Below are positions 7,638 through 16,588 of a stretch of 64,000 bases of DNA, one piece after another (position 1 is the stretch's first letter; every line of letters starts with the position of its first letter). The stretch covers positions 69,416 through 133,415 of the forward strand of contig JAWLFC010000001.1 of the NCBI GenBank assembly GCA_041685755.1, read 5' to 3'. Source of the stretch: Sva-07 sp041685755. Its GTDB lineage: Bacteria; Actinomycetota; Acidimicrobiia; Acidimicrobiales; Ilumatobacteraceae. The notes under the pieces were generated by a model. The model made no database searches. It had not been told where the DNA came from and saw only the letters and a list, made by a program, of their open reading frames with translations. The translations under genes were made by a program, and so were the position numbers.

Positions 7638-8489
7638 CAGCAGCTCCCCGACGGTGCCGGCGTCGGGCAGCGACGGCACCGCACCGGCGACCGTGGTGGC
7701 GAGTGCCCCGGCTGCCGCAGCGAAACGAACGGCGTCACGGAGATCGTCGCCGGCGGCGAGCCGGGCGGCGAGGGCGCCGCAGAATGCATCGCCGGCACCG
7801 GTCGTGTCGAGGGGCTCCACCGGGAACGAGGGCTGTGTCCACGCCCGACCGCCGGCATCGACGACCTCGACGCCCGCGGCGCCTCGGGTCGTGACCACGG
7901 TCGGCACACCACGAGAGCGAAGGGCATCGACACCGCCGAGCAGCGCCAGTTCGTGTTCGTTGGGCACGACGATGTCGCACACTCCGAGCAGCTCGTCCGG
8001 CAGGGGTGCCGCCGGTGCCGGGTTCAGAACGGTGATGGCCCCCCGGGAGCGCGCGATGAGCAAGGCGGCGAGCACCTCGGTGAGCGGCACTTCCAACTGG
8101 GCGATGACGACCGTCGCCTCCGGCATCTCGTCGATGTGCGTCCGGGCGTTGGCGCCGGCGACGACGACGATCGAGTTCTCGGCGTGTTCGTCGACGGTGA
8201 TCAGCGCCCGCCCGGTCGAGACGTGGTCCACGACCGCAACCGCGGAGATGTCGATGCCCTCCTCGGCGGCGAGCGACCGGAGTCGTGAACCGGCCTCGTC
8301 ATCGCCGACGGCGGCGATCAGGGCCACACGGGCACCGTTGCGAGAGGCTGCGATGGCCTGGTTCAGTCCCTTGCCGCCCGGGTGTTCGGCATAGCCGGTT
8401 CCCGAGACGGTCTCACCGGGCCGGGGGAGGCGGGGCGTCGTCGCGACGAGATCGAGGTTGACGCTGCCGACGACGGCGACGTCGAACAC
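7611..8489 (-). CDS. rbsK: Ribokinase (PfkB family sugar kinase)
   Basis: A 292-residue PfkB-family kinase with the ribokinase pattern. The N-terminal substrate motif is GSVNLDLV, followed by HPGGKGLNQA (the GGKGxN ribose-binding segment), NPAPAAPLP, VPNEHE, and the ATP/anion-hole motif DTTGAGDAFCGALAA with the catalytic Asp. It phosphorylates ribose, or a closely related nucleoside sugar, at O5. The GTG start directly abuts the whiB stop, so it is co-transcribed with the redox regulator. No ribose transporter is nearby. Its stop lies inside the 3' end of prmA, on the opposite strand. Confidence 0.85.
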   Translation of the reverse strand: MFDVAVVGSVNLDLVATTPRLPRPGETVSGTGYAEHPGGKGLNQAIAASRNGARVALIAAVGDDEAGSRLRSLAAEEGIDISAVAVVDHVSTGRALITVDEHAENSIVVVAGANARTHIDEMPEATVVIAQLEVPLTEVLAALLIARSRGAITVLNPAPAAPLPDELLGVCDIVVPNEHELALLGGVDALRSRGVPTVVTTRGAAGVEVVDAGGRAWTQPSFPVEPLDTTGAGDAFCGALAARLAAGDDLRDAVRFAAAAGALATTVAGAVPSLPDAGTVGELLSASGRVQR

Positions 8490-8792
8490 TCAGCTCGCTC
8501 GGGCGCGGATGCCGATCGGTGCGATCAGCCGGTAGCCGGCGGCGTGGCGCTCGTCCTCGGACTCGCCGCCCCAGAACCCGTACTCGTGGTTCTCGCGGGC
8601 GAACGAGACGCACTGCGTCTGCACCGAGCACCCTGCGCAGACCTCCCTGGCAGCTGCTTCGCGCCGTTCGCGAGCCTGGGGACGTTCGGCGGCGGTGGGG
8701 AAGAAGAGGTGCGTGAGGCCCTTGCAGGCGCCACGTCGCATCCAGTCGTCTTCCGTTGCGATGTGGTCGATGGAGATCTCGATGGCGGACAT
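8490..8792 (-). CDS. WhiB-family [4Fe-4S] transcriptional regulator
   Basis: A 100-residue WhiB-like protein. The four cluster-binding cysteines lie in RRGACKG, VCAGCSVQTQC (C-x2-C-x5-C), and the GFWGGE turn follows, a variant of the family's G[IV]WGG. Wbl proteins sense NO, oxygen or redox state and usually act with the primary sigma factor. I chose the ATG at 8792 because a good -35/-10 promoter lies at 8859-8887. The longer alternative start at 8900 would lie upstream of that promoter. A GGGGGTG sequence a few bases before the ATG may serve as ribosome binding site. The ribokinase gene follows without a gap. Confidence 0.9.
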   Translation of the reverse strand: MSAIEISIDHIATEDDWMRRGACKGLTHLFFPTAAERPQARERREAAAREVCAGCSVQTQCVSFARENHEYGFWGGESEDERHAAGYRLIAPIGIRARAS

Positions 8793-8858
8793 GTGCACAC
8801 CCCCGTGCGTTGTTGCTTCCCCCGGCTGGTCGGAGTTGTTCAAGCTCCGGAGCACCGA

Positions 8859-8887
8859 ATCGTAGAGCGAATCAACTCCCGAGTCAA
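8859..8887 (-). promoter_or_regulatory. Primary-sigma-type promoter of whiB
   Basis: On the minus strand TTGACT (8882-8887) and TACGAT (8859-8864) are separated by exactly 17 nt. The expected start site is near 8852, giving a leader of about 60 nt. This is the best full -35/-10 pair I can see in the window, and it decides the whiB start codon. Confidence 0.7.
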
Positions 8888-8907
8888 TTGCATGTGCCAA
8901 CTAAATG

Positions 8908-9987
8908 TCAGCCGTTCAGCTCTGCCCCGACGATCGCTTCGACGCCGTCGGCGAAGGCGGTGACGTCGTCGGCAGTCGTGTCCCATGCCGTCATCCAGCG
9001 CACCTCGTGGCGGCTCGTGTCCCAGTCCCAGAAGAAGCACCAGTCACGCAGGGGAGCGATCGCGGCGGGTGGCAGGCGGGGAAAGACGCTGTTGACCGCT
9101 GGTGCCGCCTGGATGTCGACACCGGGGAGTTCGACGGTGCGCCGGTACAGCTCGTCCGCCATGGCGTTGGCGTGCGCTGCCAGCCGGATCCAGAGGTCGT
9201 CGTGGAGCACGGCGTTGAACTGCGCCGCCAGGAAGCGCATCTTCGAGGGCAGCTGCGTGACCTGTTTGCGGACGAACTGCGAGCCGATCGCCACCTCCGG
9301 GTTCAGGAACACGACCGCCTCGGCGCCGAGGAGACCGTTCTTGGTGCCACCGAAGCTGACGGCGTCGACGCCGGCGTCGATCGTGAACGATCGCAGCGCC
9401 TGGGGTGTGCCGCCGAGCGCGGCGGTGGCGTTCGCGATCCGGGCGCCGTCGAGGTGCACGAGCATGCCGAGGGCGTGGGCCTGGTCGCACAAGGCGGCGA
9501 TCTCGTCGGCGCTGTAGAGAGTGCCGAGCTCGGTCGCCTGGGTGATCGACACGATCCCGGGCTGCACGTGGTGCTGGACGCCGCGGGCGGCGGCGACCTC
9601 GACGAGTTGTTCGGGCACCAGCTTGGCGCCCGGCGAGACGAGTTCGATCAGCTTGGTGGCCAGCACCCGCTCCGGCGCCCCGGTCTCGTCGACGGCGATG
9701 TGGGCCCAGTCGGTGCAGACGATGCCGTGGTGCCCGCCCGGCAGCGACGACATGAGCGTCGCCAGCGCCATCACGTTGGCGCCGGTGCCGTTGAAGGCCA
9801 GTCGGGTGATGACGTCGGCGCCGAACAACTCGCGGAAGCGGGCCTCGCACTCGCGGGTGTGGTCGTCGTCGCCGTAGGCGAGGGCGTGGCCGGCGTTGGC
9901 AGCGGCGACGGCGTCGAGGACGGTGGGGTGGGCACCAGCGGCGTTGTCGCTGGCGAAGGCGCGTCGGGGCGGAGGGGGCAGGTTCAC
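8908..9987 (-). CDS. Low-specificity L-threonine aldolase-type PLP enzyme
   Basis: A 359-residue fold-type I PLP enzyme of the threonine aldolase/beta-eliminating lyase group. The N-terminal motif is FASDNAAGAHP, the aspartate that contacts the PLP nitrogen is in VHLDGARIANA, and the internal aldimine lysine is in SFGGTKNGLLGAEAV (residues about 205-219). It would cleave L-threonine or allo-threonine to glycine and acetaldehyde. That makes it a possible glycine source for the cleavage system encoded at 12.9-21 kb, but the link is inference. It starts at GTG 9987 and ends 115 bp before whiB. Confidence 0.85.
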   Translation of the reverse strand: MNLPPPPRRAFASDNAAGAHPTVLDAVAAANAGHALAYGDDDHTRECEARFRELFGADVITRLAFNGTGANVMALATLMSSLPGGHHGIVCTDWAHIAVDETGAPERVLATKLIELVSPGAKLVPEQLVEVAAARGVQHHVQPGIVSITQATELGTLYSADEIAALCDQAHALGMLVHLDGARIANATAALGGTPQALRSFTIDAGVDAVSFGGTKNGLLGAEAVVFLNPEVAIGSQFVRKQVTQLPSKMRFLAAQFNAVLHDDLWIRLAAHANAMADELYRRTVELPGVDIQAAPAVNSVFPRLPPAAIAPLRDWCFFWDWDTSRHEVRWMTAWDTTADDVTAFADGVEAIVGAELNG

Positions 9988-10036
9988 GGCAACGCAGTCT
10001 CCCAGACCGCTCGATCCTGCGCACCAACGAGTCGAG

Positions 10037-10042
10037 TACTAT
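10037..10042 (+). promoter_or_regulatory. -10-like TACTAT, candidate leaderless promoter
   Basis: TACTAT lies 6 nt before the ATG at 10049 in the short divergent gap with the aldolase gene. That spacing puts the transcript start at the ATG itself. Confidence 0.5.
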
Positions 10043-10048
10043 TCCGTC

Positions 10049-10444
10049 ATGACGAAATCAAGGACACCTGCCGGGAACGGGGGATCGACGGCGCACTCGA
10101 CCCCGACCTCCGACGGTCACTGCCGGTGGTGTCGCCGGGCGTTGCCCGAACGTCGCGGCCCGGGCCGTCCCCGACAGTTCTGCTCACAGCGCTGTCGCCA
10201 GTGGGACTGGGTGGCGCGCCAGCGGGCGCGTGAACTCGAGCTCAGCGACGACGAACTCGTGGTGGCCCGCGAGGAACTCGATGCGCTGCACGACGAGTTG
10301 TACGTGTTGGCATGCGCGGTCGACGACGTCGAGCGCGACCTGGCCGACGGACGACCGACGGTCACCGAGCTGCGCGACGCGCTCGACTGGCTGCTGGCGG
10401 CGGCGCGGCCGCTGCGCGACCGGGAGATCACGCCGGCGGGCTGA
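10049..10444 (+). CDS. Small zinc-finger-like actinobacterial protein
   Basis: A 131-residue protein. The N-terminal module CRWCRRALP...GRPRQFCSQRCRQ (residues about 28-54) has the C-x2-C...C-x3-C pattern of a treble-clef-like zinc site. A charged helical region with heptad-like spacing follows (residues 60-110) and probably forms a coiled coil. Similar small proteins with GRPRxYCSxxCR motifs are common in actinobacteria; their role is unknown to me, though DNA or RNA contact is plausible. The ATG at 10049 is supported by the -10-like element 6 nt upstream. Confidence 0.7.
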   Translation: MTKSRTPAGNGGSTAHSTPTSDGHCRWCRRALPERRGPGRPRQFCSQRCRQWDWVARQRARELELSDDELVVAREELDALHDELYVLACAVDDVERDLADGRPTVTELRDALDWLLAAARPLRDREITPAG

Positions 10445-10701
10445 CGATCCCGCTCCGTCGATCCCGCCCCGCTCCACCGCAACGCCCATAATCCTCGTTA
10501 TGTCATTTACTGGAAGCCTGACGGAGATTGGCTCCGAACGCAGCACCAGCGGTGCGCTTCCCCGCTCCGGCGCCGTGCGCTGGGCCTTCACGGAACCCAG
10601 ACGGTCGAGTTCGGGGAACAGAGGATCTCCATCTCCCGACGGGATTTCAGCTGTCCACCGGGCGGACCGATCAGTTCTTCGTGCTGGGAGTGAATCCGTC
10701 C

Positions 10702-12624
10702 ATGTCCTGCGTGCCGCCGACCCGCCGAACGTCTGCGCGCACGCGCGCCGTCCGTGCGCTGCTCGTCGCGGCGCTGGGAGGCCTCAGCCTCGCCGCCCTG
10801 CCCACCAATGCGGTGTCGGCCTCACCGCTCGTGACGCAGACCCCGATCGCCCCCACGATCGTCGGAATGGGCGAGGGAGCTCGCGGCAACGACGTCAAGA
10901 CGGTGCAGAGTGCGCTGCTGGAGGCCGGCGTCCCCGTGCCGGGTGGCGCCGACGGCATCTTCGGCCCCAAGACGAAGTCGGCCTTGACCGCGTTCCAGGC
11001 GCGCAAGGGTCTGCCGGCAACGGGTTCCGTCGACGGCCCGACGGCAGCAGCGCTCGGCCTCGCCCAGGCGGCGGCCACGCCGGCGGCGACGTCGGGAACC
11101 GACGAGCTCGTGACGGGAGCGCGTGGGCCGGCGGTCGCCGAACTCCAGCGGGCGCTGATGGCGACGGGCGTCTACGTGCTCGGTGGCGCCGACGGCATCT
11201 TCGGGCCGGCCACCCGGGCGGCGGTGTCCAACTTCCAGCGCTGGAACGAGCTCCCGGTGACCGGTGAGGTCGACGCCGCGACCGCGTCCAAGCTGAAGCT
11301 CGGCTCGACACCTGCTGCCACACCCACGCCGACGACGACTGCTCCGACGCCACCGCCCGCTCCCGCGCCATCGCCCGCTCCGACCGCACCGACCGACTCG
11401 GGCTTCTCCGGTCTGGCGATCGGTGCTCGGGGCGACAACGTGAAGGCCCTGCAGCGGGCGCTGATCGCTGCCGGCATCACCGTTCGTGGTGGCGCCGACG
11501 GCGTCTTCGGACCGATGACGCAAGCGGCCCTGAAGTCCTACCAGCGAGCCCAGGGCATCTCGGCCAACGGCGTCCTCGGCGACGCGACCATCGCAAAACT
11601 GGGTCTCGGCTCGGGGGCCGCCCCGGCACCGGCGCCGGCACCCGCGCCGGCCCCGACACCACCTCCCAGTCCGTCGGCCGAGTACGTCGGCATGAAGATC
11701 GGGGCGAACGGCGACCTGGTGAAGGACCTGCAGCGGGCGCTGATGCGTACCGGGCTGACGCTGCGCGGTGGCGCCGACGGCGTGTTCGGCAACGCCACTC
11801 GCAGCACGTTGATCCTCTTCCAGGGCACGAACGACACGCCCCAGACCGGTGTGGTCTCCGCCAAGGACGCCAGCGTGCTCGGCCTCGGCAGCGCGAACCC
11901 ACCCGCTGCTCCCCCGGCGGCGAACCCGCAGGGGGTCTCCTCCACTGCCGGTTTCCCGGTCTTCGGAGAGCGCGGGAGCCGCGTGACCTCGTTGCAGAAG
12001 TCGCTGCTGGCCGCCGGGATCACGTTCGCCGGTGGCGCCGACGGCGTGTTCGGGGCAGCCACCGCCGGCGCCATCATGGAGTTCCAGCGGCGCAACGGGC
12101 TGACCCCGACCGGAAAGATGAACGAGGCGACCGCCAACCGTCTCGGCAGTGCACCCGCACCCGCTCCCTCTCCCCCGTCCGCTGCCGGCGTCACGATCGA
12201 CGTCTTCCCCGTCCAGGGTCGATGCTGGTTCGGCGACACCTGGCACGCACCGCGCAGCGGCGGCCGACTGCACCTCGGCGTCGACATCATCGCTCCCAAG
12301 GGCAAGCTGCTCTACGCCGCGGTCTCCGGCACGATCTCGAAGATGTACTGGGATCGCCCCGGGGCGCTCGCCGGCAACGGCCTGCGCATCCAGCAGGACA
12401 ACGGCACCTACTTCACGTACCTGCACATGGACACCTTCGCCGATGGCATCGAGGTCGGCGCCGAGGTGAGCGCCGGGCAGGTCGTCGGCACGGTCGGCAA
12501 CACCGGCAACAGCGCCACGCCGCACCTGCACTTCGAAGTGCATCCCCGTGGTGGAGCCGCCGTCAACCCGTACCCGCTGGTCAAGGCGATCGACGCCTGC
12601 AGCGTGACCACCCCGCGCGGCTGA
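10702..12624 (+). CDS. Secreted M23 metallopeptidase with five peptidoglycan-binding repeats
   Basis: A 640-residue exported cell-wall hydrolase from the ATG at 10702. After a signal peptide (basic start, then LLVAALGGLSLAALPTNAVSA) come five PG_binding_1 repeats. Each is built as ARGxxVxxLQ..L...G....GGADGxFG..T...L..FQ and they are joined by Pro/Ala/Thr linkers. The C-terminal M23 domain has the zinc ligands in RLHLGVDIIAPKG (H-x3-D) and ATPHLHFEVHP (HLH), so it should be an active peptidoglycan endopeptidase. GTG at 10690 is an alternative start. The 257-bp upstream region has an AT-rich island (10487-10510), probably the promoter; no c-di-AMP riboswitch could be supported there. Confidence 0.88.
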   Translation: MSCVPPTRRTSARTRAVRALLVAALGGLSLAALPTNAVSASPLVTQTPIAPTIVGMGEGARGNDVKTVQSALLEAGVPVPGGADGIFGPKTKSALTAFQARKGLPATGSVDGPTAAALGLAQAAATPAATSGTDELVTGARGPAVAELQRALMATGVYVLGGADGIFGPATRAAVSNFQRWNELPVTGEVDAATASKLKLGSTPAATPTPTTTAPTPPPAPAPSPAPTAPTDSGFSGLAIGARGDNVKALQRALIAAGITVRGGADGVFGPMTQAALKSYQRAQGISANGVLGDATIAKLGLGSGAAPAPAPAPAPAPTPPPSPSAEYVGMKIGANGDLVKDLQRALMRTGLTLRGGADGVFGNATRSTLILFQGTNDTPQTGVVSAKDASVLGLGSANPPAAPPAANPQGVSSTAGFPVFGERGSRVTSLQKSLLAAGITFAGGADGVFGAATAGAIMEFQRRNGLTPTGKMNEATANRLGSAPAPAPSPPSAAGVTIDVFPVQGRCWFGDTWHAPRSGGRLHLGVDIIAPKGKLLYAAVSGTISKMYWDRPGALAGNGLRIQQDNGTYFTYLHMDTFADGIEVGAEVSAGQVVGTVGNTGNSATPHLHFEVHPRGGAAVNPYPLVKAIDACSVTTPRG

Positions 12625-12687
12625 CACGATCCCGCAGCGGGCGGTGATCGACCGCTACGCTGCTCGGACAACCGAATCGCCGTTCCA

Positions 12688-12890
12688 CCCGAGCGGGAGA
12701 GCCGTCGAGATCGAGGCGGCGCCGAAGGAGCAACCTCCCCGGAATCTCTCAGGCAACCGGACCGCCCGGGTCAGGCACGCTGGAAAGCGCCACCGCGTGA
12801 GCGTCGAATCGTTCGCACGGTGGTCACCGACGGGGAAAGACGGGTCGATGGCCCGCCGAAACTCTCAGGTACCGATGACAGCCGGGGAAC
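12688..12890 (+). ncRNA. Tandem glycine riboswitch upstream of gcvP
   Basis: Aptamer I (about 12688-12785) has GCGGGAGAG at 12693, GCCGAAGGAGCAA at 12721 and AATCTCTCAGGCAAC at 12743, the conserved glycine-aptamer core. Aptamer II (about 12786-12890) has CCGACGGGGAAAGA, then CCGAAACTCTCAGGTACCGATGACAGC split around 12856-12882, the usual second-aptamer ending. The two lie in the usual tandem order just before the glycine decarboxylase gene. On family knowledge, glycine binding turns expression on. The expression platform is probably the short stretch before the GGAGGA ribosome binding site. Confidence 0.92.
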
Positions 12891-12915
12891 CCCCACCGAC
12901 CCTGGAGGATCTCCC

Positions 12916-15795
12916 GTGCCCGCAACGAGTTCCGCACACCGCCATCCCACGCCACTCGCCCGACTGGTGGAGCGTGACGAGTTCACCCGACGCCATGTCG
13001 GGCCGACGCCCGCCGACGTCAGCCGCATGCTCGCCGCCGTCGGGGCCGACTCGACCGAGCAGCTGCTGGCGGAGACGATGCCGGACTCGATCGTGGCCGA
13101 CGGTCCGCTCGACCTGCCGGGCGGGGTCCCCGAGACCGAGGCGCTGGCGCGGCTGCGAGCGATGGCGGCTCGCAACACCAGCGTCACCAGCCTGATCGGG
13201 ATGGGCTACACCGGCACGATCACGCCACCGGTCATCGCCCGCAACGTGCTCGAGAACCCCGCCTGGTACACGGCCTACACGCCCTATCAGCCCGAGATCA
13301 GCCAGGGCCGCCTCGAAGCGCTGCTCAACTTCCAGACCCTCGTCACCGAACTCACCGGCCTCGACGTCGCCAACGCCTCGCTGCTCGACGAGGCGACCGC
13401 GGCTGCCGAGGCGATGACGATGGCCCGACGCCAGTCGAAGTCGCCGTCGGCGCGCTTCGTGGTCCACCACGACACCCATCCCCAGACGATCGCCGTGCTG
13501 CGGACGCGGGCCGAACCGGTCGGCATCGACCTCGTCGTCGGCGACACCGACTCGCTCGCCCACGACGACGGGCTGTTCGGCGCGCTGTTCAGCCTGCCGG
13601 GGTCGTCGGGAACGGTGGTCGACTGGAGCGACGCCATCGAGCGGGTCCACGACGCCGGCGGGATCGCCGTGGTCGTCACCGATCCCCTGGCATGCGTGCT
13701 CACCACTCCCCCGGGCCGCCTCGGCGCCGACATCGCCGTCGGCTCCGCGCAGCGCTTCGGGGTCCCGATGGGCTTCGGTGGCCCCCACGCCGCGTTCATC
13801 GCCGCCCACGACCGGGCCGCACGCGCCATGCCCGGCCGCATCGTCGGCGTCAGCACCGACACCGCCGGCCGACCGGCGCTGCGGCTGGCACTGCAGACCC
13901 GCGAGCAGCACATCCGTCGCGAGAAGGCGACGTCGAACATCTGTACCGCCCAGGTGCTCCTGGCCAACATCGCCGGGTTGTACGCGGCGTGGCACGGCCG
14001 GGGCGGACTGACCCAGATCGCCGAGCGGGTGCAGCGGCTGACGTCGATCGCCGCTGCGGGCCTGCGCGCCGGTGGGGTCGAGATCGTCAACGACACCTGG
14101 TTCGACACGCTGAGGCTCAGTGTGACCTCGGCCGACACCGCCGTCGCCGACGCGCTGGCGGCGGGCTACAACATCCGCGGCGTCGACGAGACCACCGTGT
14201 CGATCACCTTCGACGAGACCTCGGGACTCGACGACGTCACCGCCATCGTCGGGGCGCTCGGCGGCGCGGCGATCGACGACGTCGACGGGGCCCCCGACGG
14301 GTTGCCCGAGACGATGCGGCGCGACGACGAGTTCCTGACCCAGTCGGTGTTCGAGCGCTACCACAGCGAACACGAGATGCTGCGGTACCTGCGCCGCCTG
14401 AGCGACCGGGATCTCGCGCTCGATCGCACGATGATCCCGCTGGGGTCGTGCACGATGAAGCTCAACGCCACCTCGGAGATGGTGCCGATCACGTGGCCGG
14501 AGTTCGCCGACATCCATCCATTCGCTCCCGACGACCAGGTCGAGGGCTACCACCAGCTCATCGCCGAGCTCGAACACCGTCTGGCCACGATCACCGGCTA
14601 CGACGCCGTCAGCCTGCAACCCAACGCCGGCAGTCAGGGCGAGTACGCCGGCCTGCTCGCGATCCGCGCCTATCACCGTGCTCGTGGCGACGAGCAGCGC
14701 ACCGTGTGCCTCATCCCGTCGAGCGCCCACGGCACCAACGCCGCCAGCGCGGTGATGGCCGGTATGGACGTCGTGGTCGTGGCCTGTGACGACCACGGCA
14801 ACGTCGACCTCGACGACGTCGCCGCCAAGATCGCCGAGGTCGGCGACCGGCTGGCGGCGACGATGATCACCTATCCGTCGACTCACGGGGTGTTCGAGGC
14901 CGAGGTCGGACGGTTGTGCCAGATGATCCACGCCGCCGGCGGTCAGGTGTACGTCGACGGTGCCAACCTGAATGCGCTGGTCGGTCATGCCCGCCCCGGC
15001 GAGTTCGGCGCCGACGTCAGCCACCTCAACCTCCACAAGACGTTCTGCATCCCCCACGGCGGTGGCGGGCCCGGCGTCGGCCCGATCGGCGTGCGCTCGC
15101 ACCTGGCGCCGTTCCTGCCCGGTCACCCGTTGCGCGACGACCAGCCCGTCGGAGCCGTGTCGGCGGCACCGTTCGGCTCGGCGGGGATCCTGCCGATCCC
15201 GTGGATGTACATCGAGATGATGGGCGGCGCCGGCCTCACCACGGCCACCACCGTGGCGATCCTGGCCGCCAACTACGTCGCCGAGCGACTCGACGCGTCG
15301 TACCCGATCCTGTACCGCGGGGACGACGGTCGAGTCGCCCACGAGTGCATCCTCGACCTGCGCCCGATCACCAAGGCCACGGGGGTCACCGTCGACGACG
15401 TCGCCAAACGGTTGATGGACTACGGCTTCCACGCGCCGACGATGAGCTTCCCGGTCGCCGGCACGCTGATGGTCGAGCCGACCGAGAGCGAGTCGCTGCG
15501 CGAGCTCGACCGGTTCTGCGACGCGATGATCGCCATCCGCGCCGAGATCGATCGGGTTGCCTCCGGCGAGTGGTCGGTCGACGACAACCCGCTCCGCCAC
15601 GCCCCCCACACCGCCGAGGACCTGCTCGGCGACTGGGACCGGCCGTACCCCCGTGAGCTGGGTGCGTTCCCGGTGACCGGGCTCCGAGCGACGAAGTACT
15701 TCCCGGCGGTGTCGCGCATCGACGGCGCCCAGGGCGACCGCAACCTCGTCTGCTCGTGTGAGCCGCTCGAGGCCCATGCCGCGGCCAACCGATGA
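12916..15795 (+). CDS. gcvP: Glycine dehydrogenase (decarboxylating), P protein
   Basis: A 959-residue single-chain P protein (fused P1 and P2 halves). It decarboxylates glycine and passes the aminomethyl group to the lipoyl arm of GcvH. The PLP-binding lysine is K708 in HLNLHKTFCIPHGGGGPG. I chose GTG 12916 because GGAGGA (12904-12909) lies 6 nt upstream; the open frame continues up into the riboswitch but is not coding there. GcvH and GcvT are encoded 4-5 kb downstream on the opposite strand, so the system is split into two transcription units, only this one under the riboswitch. The L protein is not in the window. Confidence 0.97.
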   Translation: MPATSSAHRHPTPLARLVERDEFTRRHVGPTPADVSRMLAAVGADSTEQLLAETMPDSIVADGPLDLPGGVPETEALARLRAMAARNTSVTSLIGMGYTGTITPPVIARNVLENPAWYTAYTPYQPEISQGRLEALLNFQTLVTELTGLDVANASLLDEATAAAEAMTMARRQSKSPSARFVVHHDTHPQTIAVLRTRAEPVGIDLVVGDTDSLAHDDGLFGALFSLPGSSGTVVDWSDAIERVHDAGGIAVVVTDPLACVLTTPPGRLGADIAVGSAQRFGVPMGFGGPHAAFIAAHDRAARAMPGRIVGVSTDTAGRPALRLALQTREQHIRREKATSNICTAQVLLANIAGLYAAWHGRGGLTQIAERVQRLTSIAAAGLRAGGVEIVNDTWFDTLRLSVTSADTAVADALAAGYNIRGVDETTVSITFDETSGLDDVTAIVGALGGAAIDDVDGAPDGLPETMRRDDEFLTQSVFERYHSEHEMLRYLRRLSDRDLALDRTMIPLGSCTMKLNATSEMVPITWPEFADIHPFAPDDQVEGYHQLIAELEHRLATITGYDAVSLQPNAGSQGEYAGLLAIRAYHRARGDEQRTVCLIPSSAHGTNAASAVMAGMDVVVVACDDHGNVDLDDVAAKIAEVGDRLAATMITYPSTHGVFEAEVGRLCQMIHAAGGQVYVDGANLNALVGHARPGEFGADVSHLNLHKTFCIPHGGGGPGVGPIGVRSHLAPFLPGHPLRDDQPVGAVSAAPFGSAGILPIPWMYIEMMGGAGLTTATTVAILAANYVAERLDASYPILYRGDDGRVAHECILDLRPITKATGVTVDDVAKRLMDYGFHAPTMSFPVAGTLMVEPTESESLRELDRFCDAMIAIRAEIDRVASGEWSVDDNPLRHAPHTAEDLLGDWDRPYPRELGAFPVTGLRATKYFPAVSRIDGAQGDRNLVCSCEPLEAHAAANR

Positions 15796-15813
15796 CCGTC
15801 ACACCGTCACGGG

Positions 15814-15819
15814 TAGGTT
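15814..15819 (+). promoter_or_regulatory. -10-like TAGGTT, candidate leaderless promoter
   Basis: TAGGTT is 7 nt before the ATG at 15827, inside the 31-bp gap after gcvP. It would let the lysine-tailed protein be expressed independently of the riboswitch. Confidence 0.4.
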
Positions 15820-15826
15820 GAGCGCC

Positions 15827-16582
15827 ATGGCCGAGGACCGCACCGACCCGCTCGCCGACCTGTTCACGCTGTTCGCCACGCCCCTGACCGGGACGGTGCG
15901 CTCGCTCGAACAGTTCCGCAAGGGCGTCGACGAGTTCCTCGCCGGCGTGGAGAACTTCAACCGCACGATGGCCAACCTCAACGAGACCAGCGAGCGGATC
16001 AACCGGCTGCTCGCCGACGTCGAGGGGCCGATCCGCGCCGCCGTGCCGCAGGCAACCCGGACGGTGAAGGCGGCCGACGAGATGATGCAGGTCGTGTCGG
16101 GTCCTGCGATGGCGGTGGCGCCGGGTCTCAACCGGCTCGCCGAGACGCTGAGCACACCGGCGTTCGCCCAGCTCCCCCAGCAGATCGGTCAGTTCTCCGA
16201 GTTGCTCGGCGAGATGTCGCACCGCCTCGCTCCCCTGAGCCAGCTGGCAGGGTCGGCAGGTGGCCTGTTCGGCGGATTCCGGGTCCCGGGCATGCGCGCT
16301 CCAGCGGAGTCGACGACGCCCGACATCGCGGCGACGACCGCCGACGAGCCGACGGCGACGCCCGACGAGCCGACGGCGACGCCCGACGAGCAACCGGCGT
16401 CGACGTCCACCACGTCGACGGCCAAGAAGGCCACCGCCAAGAAGCCGACGGCGAAGAAGGCGACGACCAAGAAGTCGACGGCCAAGAAGGCCACCGCCAA
16501 GAAGCCGTCGACCGCCAGGAAATCAACGGCCAAGAAGACGGCGACGAAGACGTCGACCACCGAGAAGCCGACGCCGACGTAG
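15827..16582 (+). CDS. Helical protein with histone H1-like Lys/Ala/Thr tail
   Basis: A 251-residue protein. Residues 1-130 are helical and amphipathic, with heptad-like LEQF..GVDEFLAGVENF and NLNETSERINRLLADVEGP stretches, resembling phasin- or granule-associated helices. Two near-identical ADEPTATPDEPTATP units follow (about 185-205). The last 60 residues are a run of KKATAKKPTAKKATTKK-type repeats, as in histone H1 C-termini and mycobacterial HupB/HbhA tails. I infer a surface- or polymer-binding protein whose basic tail contacts DNA, polyphosphate or heparin-like polymers. Function is not established. It is convergent with gcvT, with a 6-bp gap. Confidence 0.65.
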   Translation: MAEDRTDPLADLFTLFATPLTGTVRSLEQFRKGVDEFLAGVENFNRTMANLNETSERINRLLADVEGPIRAAVPQATRTVKAADEMMQVVSGPAMAVAPGLNRLAETLSTPAFAQLPQQIGQFSELLGEMSHRLAPLSQLAGSAGGLFGGFRVPGMRAPAESTTPDIAATTADEPTATPDEPTATPDEQPASTSTTSTAKKATAKKPTAKKATTKKSTAKKATAKKPSTARKSTAKKTATKTSTTEKPTPT

Positions 16583-16588
16583 GTCGCC

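Noticed and set aside
8793..8900. Upstream start for whiB at 8900
   Set aside because: The codons would lie upstream of a good -35/-10 promoter and have no WhiB homology; the ATG at 8792 is preferred.
10445..10701. Possible c-di-AMP (ydaO) riboswitch before the M23 peptidase gene
   Set aside because: These riboswitches often precede cell-wall hydrolases, and a GAATCCGTC string occurs, but the GGGGACCC and GGGTGAATCC core elements are not in the right order, so it is not supported.
12865..15777. A 970-codon open frame antisense to gcvP
   Set aside because: Same cause: mirror of a well-supported gene, no domain, no start context.
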